Shown here in pieces: positions 7,034 through 13,404 of a stretch of DNA of 13,404 nucleotides. Within the stretch, counting starts at the first letter, position 1, and each line of letters starts with the position of its first letter. The DNA comes from Deltaproteobacteria bacterium (GTDB lineage Bacteria; Desulfobacterota; Deferrimicrobia; Deferrimicrobiales; Deferrimicrobiaceae). The notes beneath the pieces were generated by a model that saw only the letters and a list, made by a program, of their open reading frames with translations, was not told the DNA's origin and did not search any database. The position numbers and the translations under genes were made by a program. The stretch spans positions 1-13,404 of the forward strand of contig JAGGAJ010000030.1 in assembly GCA_017889845.1 (NCBI GenBank), given 5' to 3'.

Positions 7034-7071
7034 TGCCCGGGGAGCGGCGGGCCATCGCCGCCCCCCGGGCA
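7034..7071 (+). promoter_or_regulatory. Strong intercistronic hairpin between binding-protein and ATPase genes
   Basis: TGCCCGGGG (7034-7042) pairs with CCCCGGGCA (7063-7071), and GCGGCG (7044-7049) pairs with CGCCGC (7056-7061). This leaves one A-C mismatch and the 6-nt loop GGCCAT, giving 15 pairs in all. No T-run follows, so it is not a standard intrinsic terminator. By analogy with malE-malF-type operons it may protect the 3' end of the binding-protein message or cut read-through, so that more binding protein is made than membrane subunits. Confidence 0.65.
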
Positions 7072-7102
7072 CATCCCTAAGACACGGAAGGCAGCGACGG
7101 CC

Positions 7103-8134
7103 ATGGGGCGTGTTGAGATCCGTGCGATATCGAAGCATTTCGGGGCAGTACGGGCCGTCGACCACGTGGACCTCGCGACCCGCGAGGGGGAATTCCTGGT
7201 TCTCCTCGGGCCCTCGGGGTGCGGGAAGACCACGCTGCTCCGGATGATCGCGGGGATCGAGGAGCCCACATCCGGCGTTCTCGTGATCGACGAGCGGGTG
7301 GTCACGCACCTACCGCCGCGGATGCGCAACATCGCCATGGTGTTCCAGAGCTACGCCCTCTACCCTCACATGACCGTCTACAAAAACATCGCTTTCCCCC
7401 TCCGCGCCCGGGGGGTGGACGAAGAGGCGGTCCGCAGGAAAGTCGAGTGGGCCGCAGGGATGTTCAAGATCGGACGCCTCCTCGACCGAAAGCCCCGCGA
7501 GCTGTCGGGCGGGGAGCGGCAGCGCGTCGCGCTTGCACGCGCCATGGTCCGGGAGCCCAGCGTCTTCCTCCTCGACGAGCCGCTGTCCAACCTGGATGCG
7601 CTCCTGCGGGCCTCCGCGCGGGAGGAACTGCGGCAGTTCCAGCGGCGGGCGGGTGTCACCACGATCTACGTCACCCACGACCAGGTGGAGGCGATGGGGC
7701 TCGGCGACCGGATCGTGGTGATGAACCAGGGAAAGGTGCGGCAGGTGGGCACGCCCCTGGAGATCTACCAGTGGCCCGCCGACACGTTCGTGGCGACCTT
7801 CGTCGGATCCCCGCCCATGAATCTCCTCGAGCAGGAGGACGTCCTTTTGGGATTCCGACCCGAGACGTTCCGGCCGGTCGACGCAGTGGAAGGATCGGAA
7901 GGCGTGGTCACCTTCCCGTTCGAGGTGACGTATACCGAATACCTCGGCGCGGAACGGCTCGTGTACGGCAACGTGGGGGAGAAATCCCACGCGCGCCACG
8001 TCGTGTCGCGGCTTCCCGGGTCCCTGACACTTCCCCTCGAGACGGGAAAGACGTACCCGTTCGCAGTGGCCCGCAGGGACCTTCGGCGGTTCCACCGGAA
8101 GAGCGGGCTGGCTTTTTCGGGTGAATCGACGTGA
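7103..8134 (+). CDS. ABC importer ATP-binding protein (MalK/UgpC-type)
   Basis: A 343-residue cytoplasmic ATPase that powers the importer. Walker A is GPSGCGKTT at 36-44, a Q-loop is visible in MVFQSYALYPHMTVYKN, the ABC signature is LSGGERQ at 134-140, Walker B is VFLLDEP at 154-160, a D-loop follows (SNLDALLR), and the switch histidine is His192 (YVTHDQVEAM). After the nucleotide-binding domain come the MalK/UgpC-type VGTPLEIYQWPADTFVATFVGS, written here as two parts VGTPLEIYQ and WPADTFVATFVGSPPMN, and a shortened TOBE region (LLGFRPETF). At 343 residues it is somewhat shorter than MalK (about 370), mostly in the TOBE part. The ribosome binding site is weak (GGAAGG about 12 nt upstream). 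Its stop overlaps the next start (GTGA), indicating coupling with the first permease. Confidence 0.95.
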   Translation: MGRVEIRAISKHFGAVRAVDHVDLATREGEFLVLLGPSGCGKTTLLRMIAGIEEPTSGVLVIDERVVTHLPPRMRNIAMVFQSYALYPHMTVYKNIAFPLRARGVDEEAVRRKVEWAAGMFKIGRLLDRKPRELSGGERQRVALARAMVREPSVFLLDEPLSNLDALLRASAREELRQFQRRAGVTTIYVTHDQVEAMGLGDRIVVMNQGKVRQVGTPLEIYQWPADTFVATFVGSPPMNLLEQEDVLLGFRPETFRPVDAVEGSEGVVTFPFEVTYTEYLGAERLVYGNVGEKSHARHVVSRLPGSLTLPLETGKTYPFAVARRDLRRFHRKSGLAFSGEST

Positions 8135-9084
8135 CCTCCCCCTCGAACCCTACACCGTTGGCGAACGCCGACCGCGGAGGGATCCTCGACCGGGAAGGGG
8201 CGCTCGCGAAGCTGCTGATCGCCCCGGCGGTTTTCTACATCGCGGCGATGATCGGGGCGCCCTTCGTCCTGGCCCTCCTGTACTCCTTGAGCGACGCCAC
8301 CACGGGGGACCCCGGGCTTCGGCTCATCGGTTTTCAGAATTTCCGGGCGGCACTTGCGGACCCCGTCTTCCGGCTCGCCTTGCGGAACACCTTCGTGTTC
8401 ACCCTCCTCTCCCAGACGATCGTCATCGTCCTGTCTCGGGTGCTGGCCAACGCCCTCCTCAAACCGTTCCGTGGGAAGTGGCTCGTCCGGTTCCTCATCA
8501 TGCTCCCGTGGACCGCGCCGATCTCCCTCGGGACGATCGGCTGGCTCTGGATGTTCGACTCGATCTTCAGCCCCGCCGACTGGGTGCTGCGATACCTCGG
8601 GCTGCTCGGGACCGCCTCCTCGCTCTTCGGTGGGCAGACGAACATGTACTGGCTCGGGATCCCCGGCCTCGCGATTTCGTCGGTCATCCTCGTCAACGTC
8701 TGGCGGATCCTTCCGCTCGCCACGGTGATCCAGCTGGCGGGGCTGAGCTCCATCCCCAAGGACCTCATCGAGGCGGCCGAGGTCGACGGGGCCTCCCCGT
8801 GGCGCCGGACGCTGATGATCACGATCCCCCTCACCCTCCCGATCGTCAGCATCGCATTCCTGTTCGGCGTGGTGTTCACCTTCACGGACCTGGTCGTCGT
8901 CTACGTCCTAACGCGGGGCGGGCCGGTGCACACCACGCAGGTACTTTCTTCCTGGACATTCTTCAAGGGAATCGAGGGCGGGGACCTGGCTCAGGGGGCG
9001 GCCATCTCCCTGTTCATGTTCCCCGTACTGGCCGTGGTTGCCATCTTCATCCTGCGGATGGCCCGACGGACGGAGGTGGTCTGA
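8131..9084 (+). CDS. ABC importer permease, MalF/UgpA-type
   Basis: A 317-residue inner-membrane subunit with about six membrane spans, the first being LLIAPAVFYIAAMIGAPFVL. The cytoplasmic EAA loop that contacts the ATPase is clear: EAAEVDGASPWRRTLMITIP from residue 214, including the invariant glycine of the DG pair. The family signature YVLTRGGPVHTTQVLSSWTF near the C-terminus is typical of sugar-type MalF/UgpA permeases. The start is a GTG overlapping the ATPase stop (GTGA), with only a weak upstream GGGTGA, so translation probably depends on coupling. The TGA stop shares a base with the next ATG. Confidence 0.94.
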   Translation: MTSPSNPTPLANADRGGILDREGALAKLLIAPAVFYIAAMIGAPFVLALLYSLSDATTGDPGLRLIGFQNFRAALADPVFRLALRNTFVFTLLSQTIVIVLSRVLANALLKPFRGKWLVRFLIMLPWTAPISLGTIGWLWMFDSIFSPADWVLRYLGLLGTASSLFGGQTNMYWLGIPGLAISSVILVNVWRILPLATVIQLAGLSSIPKDLIEAAEVDGASPWRRTLMITIPLTLPIVSIAFLFGVVFTFTDLVVVYVLTRGGPVHTTQVLSSWTFFKGIEGGDLAQGAAISLFMFPVLAVVAIFILRMARRTEVV

Positions 9085-9926
9085 TGGCGAACATCGGGAA
9101 AATCGCGCGCCGCGGGGGCCTGTACACGCTCCTCGGGGGGTTCGCCCTGTTCGGGGCCTTCCCCTTCTACTGGATGGTGATCGCCACGTTCAAGGAAGAC
9201 CACGACCTGTTCAGCCCGCTGAACAATCCGTTCCTGTTCAACGAGCCCCCCACGCTGGATCACCTGCGGCTGTTGTTCTTCGAAACGCATTTCGTCGGGT
9301 ACCTGCTGAACACCCTCCTGGTCGGCCTCGCCGTGGTGGTCATCACCCTCGCCACCGCCGTCCCCGCCGCGTACGCCCTCGCGCGCTGGGCCCGGGGGTG
9401 GGGAGAGACGCTGGGGATCGGGATCTTCCTCACCTACCTCGTCCCCCCGACGATCCTGTTCATCCCGCTCTCCCGGTTCGCCTCCTTCTTCGGGCTGCAG
9501 GAATCGCTCTGGTCCCTGATCCTCGTCTACCCGACCTTCACGATCCCGTTCTGTACGTGGCTGCTCATGGGGTTCTTCAAGACGATCCCCAAGGACATCG
9601 AGGAGCAGGCGATGATCGACGGGCTGAGCCGGCTCGGGGCGATGACGAAAGTCGTCCTTCCCCTGGGGATCTCCGGGATCCTGACGGTCGTCGTGTTCTC
9701 CTTCACCCTCTCGATGCACGAGTTCATCTACGCCCTGACCTTCATCTCCGTGTCGGCGAAGAAGACCGTCTCCATCGGCGTGCCGACGGAGCTCGTGCGC
9801 GGCGACGTGTTCCAGTGGGGACCGCTGATGGCCGGGGCGCTCATCGCCAGCATCCCGGTGGCGGTGGTCTACACCTTCTTCTTGGACCGCTTCGTCGCCG
9901 GCTTCACGATGGGGGCGGTGAAGTAA
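9084..9926 (+). CDS. ABC importer permease, MalG/UgpE-type
   Basis: A 280-residue inner-membrane subunit that pairs with the preceding permease. The opening span LYTLLGGFALFGAFPFYWMV and the following IATFKEDHDLF resemble the N-terminus of MalG/UgpE proteins, as does the FLNEPPTLDH-like region (FLFNEPPTLDHLRLLF). The EAA loop is a variant, EEQAMIDGLSRLGAMTKVVL from residue 173, with Gln in place of the first Ala. The C-terminus ends with FLDRFVAGFTMGAVK, matching the usual RFVxGLTxGAVKG ending. The ATG overlaps the previous stop (TGATG) and is preceded by GGAGGT at 6-nt spacing. It is the last gene of the operon, followed by palindromes and a strong hairpin. Confidence 0.95.
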   Translation: MANIGKIARRGGLYTLLGGFALFGAFPFYWMVIATFKEDHDLFSPLNNPFLFNEPPTLDHLRLLFFETHFVGYLLNTLLVGLAVVVITLATAVPAAYALARWARGWGETLGIGIFLTYLVPPTILFIPLSRFASFFGLQESLWSLILVYPTFTIPFCTWLLMGFFKTIPKDIEEQAMIDGLSRLGAMTKVVLPLGISGILTVVVFSFTLSMHEFIYALTFISVSAKKTVSIGVPTELVRGDVFQWGPLMAGALIASIPVAVVYTFFLDRFVAGFTMGAVK

Positions 9927-9933
9927 CAACCAC

Positions 9934-9949
9934 GGCGGGGATCCCCGCC
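9934..9949. repeat. Perfect 16-bp palindrome downstream of the ABC operon
   Basis: GGCGGGGATCCCCGCC is identical to its reverse complement and lies 8 bp after the MalG-type stop codon. Hairpin formation would leave a very small loop, so as RNA it is less favourable than the neighbouring stem. It may still contribute to transcript 3'-end structure. Confidence 0.5.
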
Positions 9950-9966
9950 GCCCCCGGAAACGGAAA

Positions 9967-9994
9967 GGGGGGCGGCGCACCGGCGCCGCCCCCC
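9967..9994. terminator. GC-rich hairpin between convergent genes, likely bidirectional terminator
   Basis: GGGGGGCGGCGC (9967-9978) pairs perfectly with GCGCCGCCCCCC (9983-9994), a 12-bp stem with the 4-nt loop ACCG. The plus-strand 3' flank has no T-run. On the minus strand the stem is followed by TTTCCGTTTCC, a partial T-tract, so it suits the minus-strand gene ending at 10022 better. A small 6-bp hairpin (CCACGG/CCGTGG, 10001-10017) sits between it and that gene. The position between two convergent stops supports a terminator role. Confidence 0.68.
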
Positions 9995-10021
9995 TGCAGG
10001 CCACGGTTATCCCGTGGAGGA

Positions 10022-12010
10022 TTACTGCTTCCGACCCGGCTTCCGCAACCGCCGGACGGCCATCCCGATCAGGAGCAGGACCAGTGGTGCCACGGCCCCC
10101 GCCCCGCCCGAGGCACTCCCCGGTGCGACGGTGCAACCGCCGCCGGAGGAGCTGTTCGACAGATCCAGCGACCCGCTGCCGGAAGCGACAGGGACCGCCA
10201 CGCCGACAGGATTCACGATGACGCCGTTGGCCACGCCGTCGCTGTCGCCCGCACCGCCGTCGGTGAGCTTCAGGGTCAACGTATCACCCTGGATCGATGG
10301 TTTGACGACTTCCTGGAATCCGGCCGGACCGACAGTGTACACCTTGATTCCCGCGGGGGCGGGTTCCGATAAGGTAAGGTCCACCTCGACCGTCCCTCCC
10401 GTGGGAACGCCCTGGATCTCATAGTCCACCAGACCGTCGCGGAACTCGTACCCTGCGGGTTTTCCCGCCTGGTTGATGCCGGAATGCGTGTCCGAGATCC
10501 CTGTGACGTTTCGGAGCCGGGCTCCCGGGTATCTCTCGACGGATATCTTGTGCTTTCCATGCCCCTTGGACTTGGGAGGGGTCGCCTCCCCGTCGTCGTC
10601 GGGATGGTCGTCCTCGCCGTCCTCGACCCCGTCGTCGTCCGTGTCGGGTGTCGATGCGATGGTGGTGAACGACCAACTCGTGGGGGCGGCGACCGCGCTC
10701 CCCTGTTGTACAGACACCGCCGGGGTGATCGTGGCGGTGTACGTCATGCCGTGCGCCAGTTTGCAGATGGGTGTGAAGGTCGCGTTGGTGCGACCGGCAT
10801 CGTACGCGATTGTCCCGACGACGACTCCCGACCGGATGCAGTCGGAATCGTCATCATCTCCGTCCCGGTGCCTGTAATGCTCCTCGTCTCCGGCCCGTGT
10901 GGTGCTCATGGTGGTGGAATTCGCCCGAAGGGCGAACGTGGTATCGTTGAATACGGTTGAAATATCCGTTGAATCCGTGGAAGTGCCGGTGATCACCGTG
11001 GTCACCGGCACGTCCGTCGCGCCGTCCTCCGGCGTAACCGTCACGTTCAGGGCCGGGTCCCCCTGCATGTCGGTGACCGTCAGGCTCACCGCCCGCGTCG
11101 TGTTTCCTGTCCCGTTGGTGGCGTTGGTGAAGGTCACCGCGCCGGTGTAGGGGGTGGTGCTGGCCGCCAGGCTGTTCGCGCTGGTATTGAGCGACACCGT
11201 CACCGTCGTTGGGGACGCTCCCGCCGCCAGCGTGCCGCTGGCCGGCGACACGGTCACCCACGATGGCGCATTCGTCGCCGTCCAGTTGATCGAGGTACCG
11301 CCCGGGTTGGAAAGCTGGTACGCCTGGCTCGGCGGGGTGAACGGACCGCCGAACGTCCCCGTGGAGGTCAGGCCCCCGGCGGGCGTTATCGACAGAGAAC
11401 CGGCCACGGGCGCCGCGGTGACCGTAAAGGTGACGGGAACCCTCTCTTCGCCGTGATTGGTATTGGTGGGGTCGGGCGTCCAGTTGGGTCCGAAGGTGGT
11501 GGTCCCCCCCCGCTCCGCCAAATCGTACCTGTTTCCGTACCAGGCCGCCATATAGGTGTATGTGCCAGGCGTTGTCGGCGCGGTAAGCGTCGTTCCTGTT
11601 GGGGTGAGCGTGAACGTGTACGGCAATACCGATGTCGTTACACCACCCATCGATCCGGCGGGTGTGCTTCTGCTCACAATCACACCGGCATCATTGCGCA
11701 GGAGGGCGCGGACCCATCCGTTCCGGTACCCCCCGATGAGCGTGACGGTCATCGCCTCGCCCGGGGTATAGGTCGCTTTATTGGCCGTTGCGCGAAGGTT
11801 GAAGTCGTTTTGTGCAGTGCTTGAGTGCACGCCGTGGCCATGGCACCCGTTACAGGTGGAGGTGACCGTGTGGCACCCGCCGCAGTTCGTGCTGTAGAAT
11901 CCGGATTCCGCATGGACGCCTGGCGCCCAGACCGCAAAGGCCGCGAGCGCCAGAAAACAGAACAACACGGTAAAAATTCTTTGATGACGAATCCTGCTAC
12001 CATGCATCAT
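10022..12010 (-). CDS. Secreted di-heme c-type cytochrome with Ig-like modules and C-terminal anchor
   Basis: A 662-residue exported protein. A Sec signal peptide spans residues 1-34 (basic start, hydrophobic FTVLFCFLALAAFAVW, cleavage after GVHA). Two haem-binding CxxCH motifs follow at once (CGGCH 43-47, CNGCH 53-57), with His59 and His62 as possible ligands. Residues 66-198 form a beta-rich reeler or choice-of-anchor-V-like module (YTPGEAMTVTL to TNHGEERVPVTFTV). About 203-312 resembles a BACON-type Ig domain (WTATNAPSWVTVSPASGTL). About 318-450 resembles a Big_5/SbsA Ig domain (VTPEDGATDVPV to SWSFTT). Then come an acidic calcium-type repeat (DTDDDGVEDGEDD, about 456-468), a choice-of-anchor-U-like region ending LTDGGAGDSDGVANGVIV, and a sorting-type tail: Ser/Gly run, Cys626, hydrophobic segment, RRLRK. 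I expect a surface or outer-envelope electron-transfer or binding protein. The start at 12010 has GGGGGTG upstream; the frame is open to 12088, but that would displace the signal peptide. Residues 375-394 look out of frame (see findings). Domain names are by pattern, not by search. Confidence 0.82.
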   Translation of the reverse strand: MMHGSRIRHQRIFTVLFCFLALAAFAVWAPGVHAESGFYSTNCGGCHTVTSTCNGCHGHGVHSSTAQNDFNLRATANKATYTPGEAMTVTLIGGYRNGWVRALLRNDAGVIVSRSTPAGSMGGVTTSVLPYTFTLTPTGTTLTAPTTPGTYTYMAAWYGNRYDLAERGGTTTFGPNWTPDPTNTNHGEERVPVTFTVTAAPVAGSLSITPAGGLTSTGTFGGPFTPPSQAYQLSNPGGTSINWTATNAPSWVTVSPASGTLAAGASPTTVTVSLNTSANSLAASTTPYTGAVTFTNATNGTGNTTRAVSLTVTDMQGDPALNVTVTPEDGATDVPVTTVITGTSTDSTDISTVFNDTTFALRANSTTMSTTRAGDEEHYRHRDGDDDDSDCIRSGVVVGTIAYDAGRTNATFTPICKLAHGMTYTATITPAVSVQQGSAVAAPTSWSFTTIASTPDTDDDGVEDGEDDHPDDDGEATPPKSKGHGKHKISVERYPGARLRNVTGISDTHSGINQAGKPAGYEFRDGLVDYEIQGVPTGGTVEVDLTLSEPAPAGIKVYTVGPAGFQEVVKPSIQGDTLTLKLTDGGAGDSDGVANGVIVNPVGVAVPVASGSGSLDLSNSSSGGGCTVAPGSASGGAGAVAPLVLLLIGMAVRRLRKPGRKQ

Positions 12011-12048
12011 GCCTGCACCCCCGAAAAGATTTTTTCCAACTTCATCAT
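12007..12048 (-). CDS. Possible 13-residue leader peptide coupled to the di-heme protein gene
   Basis: GGGAGGTGGGC, the best ribosome binding site in this area, precedes the ATG at 12048 rather than the one chosen for the large gene. The frame encodes MMKLEKIFSGVQA and stops at a TGA (12009-12007) that overlaps the ATGATG start of the large gene. Such a layout fits a coupled leader ORF. It has no recognisable amino-acid repeat of an attenuator. It could instead be a relic of an earlier start, or chance. Confidence 0.35.
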   Translation of the reverse strand: MMKLEKIFSGVQA

Positions 12049-12150
12049 GCCCACCTCCCGGATTTCTTTTTACAGGTATGAATCTCATTTGCGTAATCTT
12101 GGCCCCCTTTCGAAGAGAGGATTTTCCTGCAATACAAAATCAAGAACGGT

Positions 12151-12167
12151 AATGACTATTTGTCATT
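12151..12167. promoter_or_regulatory. Perfect inverted repeat, candidate operator
   Basis: AATGAC-TATTT-GTCATT has 6-bp arms and an AT-rich 5-bp spacer; after one mismatched pair, two further flanking bases (GG/CC) also match. It lies about 140 bp upstream of the di-heme protein start. The size and spacer suit a dimeric transcription factor. No regulator gene is in the window, so the partner is unknown. Confidence 0.45.
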
Positions 12168-12349
12168 TCCTTCTTGATCCCCACTTCGGAAATTCTTCCG
12201 GGATGCTGTCACTTGGATGAGATTGATAACAGTTACTGCAATTGATGTGCCCGATGGGAGAAAAAATGAGGGGGAAGGGGACGCGAGGGCCTCCTTTAAT
12301 TCAAACCGTTGTTTTGACATAAGGAACCGGATGAAAACCAGGAAGATCC

Positions 12350-12383
12350 CCGGCGGTTACGCGCCGGAACCGACCCTGGTCGG
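12350..12383 (-). terminator. Weak hairpins just after the MFS stop codon, possible terminator
   Basis: Reading out of the MFS gene on the minus strand, CCGAC/GTCGG (12370-12383) and CCGGCG/CGCCGG (12350-12367) can each form a short stem. The first poly-T stretch (TTTT) comes only about 12 nt after the second stem. Both are poor intrinsic terminators, and read-through into the di-heme gene leader is possible. Confidence 0.3.
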
Positions 12384-12390
12384 GAGGATA

Positions 12391-13404
12391 TCAAAATGAC
12401 GATTCGGAGATTTCCTTACATTTTCGTTCCGCGCGCGCCTCGAGGATGCCGGCGGCGAAGGGCACCAGTAGGAAGCACGCCACCAGAGCGACCACCCCGG
12501 GCCACCCCGCCCGGTGGTGGGCATGGCCGGCGGCGGTGATCCCCGCCGTCCCGCCGAGGTAGTAGAAGAATACGTACAGCGAGTTCGCCCGTCCGCGGCT
12601 TCCCGAAAGCTTCCGGTTCAGCGCCCCCACCGCCGAGGAATGCACGACGAAGAAGCCGGCGCACACGCCCGCCAGCGACGCCGCGATCGCGACGAGGGAT
12701 GGAACCAGGGACATCAGGACGGACACCGCGAACGCCGCGGCCCCCGCCGCCATCGTCACCCCGTTCCCGAACCGGTTCCCCATCCGCCCCGCCACCGGGC
12801 CGATCCCCACGCCGACGAGATAGGAGAGGTACAACATCGTGATCCACTGCGTCGGCAGGAGGAACGGGGGAGCCGCGAGGTGGAACGGAAGGTAGTTGAA
12901 GATCGACGAAAACGCCCCGAAGGCGGCTGCGCCGACGGAGAAGATCCGCAGCATGTCCCGGCGCGACAGCAGCGCGGCGAATCCCGCCTCCCCCGCCGCC
13001 ACGGCCGGGGGTTCCTCGTCCCGGGGGAGCCACCGGGCGGCGTCCAGAGTCACCCCCAGCAGCAGCACGGACGCGGTCACGAACGCGTACCTCCAGTGGA
13101 GCGGCGGATGGATGAAACCCGCCAGCAGCCGCCCGCCGAGCCCGCCGGCCACCGTAGCGGACACGTACGCGCCCATCGCCACGTTCAGCCGCTCCGGCGG
13201 CAGGCGGCGGACGAGGAAGACGACGAGGCACGTGGTGAGGGAAGGGACGAGCACACCTTGCAGGAACCTCGCCCCCACCAGCAGGGGAAAGCTCTTCGTC
13301 GCCGCACACAGGAGGCCGCAAACCGACGCCAGCGTCCCGCCGGCGAGGAGGATCGGCCGGGCGGGGAGGCGGTCCACGAGGAGGCCGAACGGGAGAGTGG
13401 CCAG
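12391..13404 (-). CDS. MFS transporter (YnfM/AraJ-like), N-terminus beyond window edge
   Basis: The window holds 337 C-terminal residues of a major facilitator protein that normally has about 390-400. The frame is open to the right edge, so the start and TM1 lie outside; the GTG at 13377 is internal. The first visible residues, LPFGLLVDRLPARP, are MFS motif A (loop 2-3) with Asp11, Arg12 and Arg16. At least ten hydrophobic segments follow, with a central charged loop (RWLPRDEEPPAVAAGEAG) separating the two halves. The stretch NVAMGAYVSATVAGGLGGRL recalls the MGLYISGNAIGGMSGRL region of YnfM-type drug or sugar efflux proteins, so export of a small organic compound is likely but unproven. It reads toward the di-heme gene, 380 bp away, with no clear functional link. 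Confidence 0.9.
   Translation of the reverse strand: MATLPFGLLVDRLPARPILLAGGTLASVCGLLCAATKSFPLLVGARFLQGVLVPSLTTCLVVFLVRRLPPERLNVAMGAYVSATVAGGLGGRLLAGFIHPPLHWRYAFVTASVLLLGVTLDAARWLPRDEEPPAVAAGEAGFAALLSRRDMLRIFSVGAAAFGAFSSIFNYLPFHLAAPPFLLPTQWITMLYLSYLVGVGIGPVAGRMGNRFGNGVTMAAGAAAFAVSVLMSLVPSLVAIAASLAGVCAGFFVVHSSAVGALNRKLSGSRGRANSLYVFFYYLGGTAGITAAGHAHHRAGWPGVVALVACFLLVPFAAGILEARAERKCKEISESSF

Larger units (their letters stand above)
12049..12390. other. AT-richer intergenic region between di-heme gene and MFS gene
   Basis: This 342-bp stretch is clearly less GC-rich than the genes and holds no ORF I can support. It must carry the promoter for the minus-strand di-heme gene, but I found no convincing -35/-10 pair. 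Contents seen are a perfect inverted repeat at 12151-12167, weak hairpins at 12350-12383 next to the MFS stop codon, and short plus-strand ORFs of doubtful value (up to 60 codons, 12217-12399). Confidence 0.6.

Noticed and set aside
8121..9926. 601-codon ORF that would fuse an extra N-terminal half to the MalG-type permease
   Set aside because: Its first 321 codons are an out-of-frame reading of the MalF-type gene; only the part from 9084 is a real protein.
11825..12220. Plus-strand ORF of 131 codons opposite the start of the di-heme gene
   Set aside because: It is antisense to the signal peptide and haem motifs and lacks any family resemblance or ribosome binding site.
12314..12319. Perfect -35-like TTGACA on the plus strand
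   Set aside because: No -10 hexamer lies 16-18 bp downstream and no supported plus-strand gene follows.
12217..12399. Plus-strand ORF of 60 codons, with internal ATG at 12331 preceded by AAGGA
   Set aside because: No family is recognised, the first ATG lacks a ribosome binding site, and the end overlaps the MFS gene; too little support to call a gene.
1..13404. CRISPR arrays, tRNA or rRNA genes, insertion sequences, prophage or defence genes
   Set aside because: None seen by eye: no regularly spaced direct repeats, no transposase or integrase motifs, no tRNA-like cloverleaf in the gaps.

Overview
The window is high-GC bacterial DNA, densely coded except for two intergenic stretches, with many 1-5 bp gene junctions. 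Several traits suggest an anaerobic or facultative Gram-negative, most likely a deltaproteobacterium (Desulfobacterota/Desulfuromonadota-like) or a similar lineage known mainly from metagenomes. These are an RND tripartite pump, a Tat-exported binding protein, a secreted di-heme c-type cytochrome with Ig-like modules and a C-terminal anchoring signal, and an apparent selenoprotein. The taxonomic placement is inference; no rRNA or other marker gene is present.

Layout. (1) 1-3932, plus strand: the end of an RND periplasmic adaptor and a complete HAE1-type RND permease, overlapping by ATGA. (2) 3933-5357, minus strand: a three-gene operon reading osmC-like, gamma-carbonic-anhydrase-like, PaaI-type thioesterase, with overlapping or nearly touching ends; its last stop codon abuts the RND stop codon. 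(3) 5358-5602: a divergent control region with promoters facing both ways, an imperfect palindrome and a structured leader. (4) 5603-9926, plus strand: a four-gene ABC importer operon (Tat-type binding protein, MalK/UgpC-type ATPase, MalF-type and MalG-type permeases), with a strong hairpin between the binding-protein gene and the rest. (5) 9927-10021: hairpins between convergent genes. (6) 10022-12048, minus strand: a large secreted di-heme, multi-domain surface protein preceded by a possible short coupled leader ORF. (7) 12049-12390: an AT-richer gap with a perfect inverted repeat. (8) 12391 to the right edge, minus strand: an MFS transporter whose N-terminus lies outside the window.

The main observation is the osmC-like gene. 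Its reading frame is interrupted by a single TGA exactly where OsmC/Ohr-family proteins carry the conserved redox cysteine (context VSA-TGA-MMGTLATVL). The frame then continues with the rest of the domain, including the second conserved cysteine. About 20 nt after the TGA the mRNA can fold into a stem-loop with GGU in its apical loop, at the spacing expected of a bacterial SECIS element. I read this as a selenocysteine-containing OsmC rather than a pseudogene or two genes. A second item is the di-heme surface protein, which contains a roughly 60-nt stretch whose +1 frame fits the Ig-like domain better than the annotated frame, suggesting a pair of compensating indels.

The ABC operon should import one soluble organic substrate (sugar or polyol class), but the sequence does not show which. 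The RND and MFS systems are probably exporters. The osmC/gamma-CA/thioesterase operon looks like stress or detoxification housekeeping.
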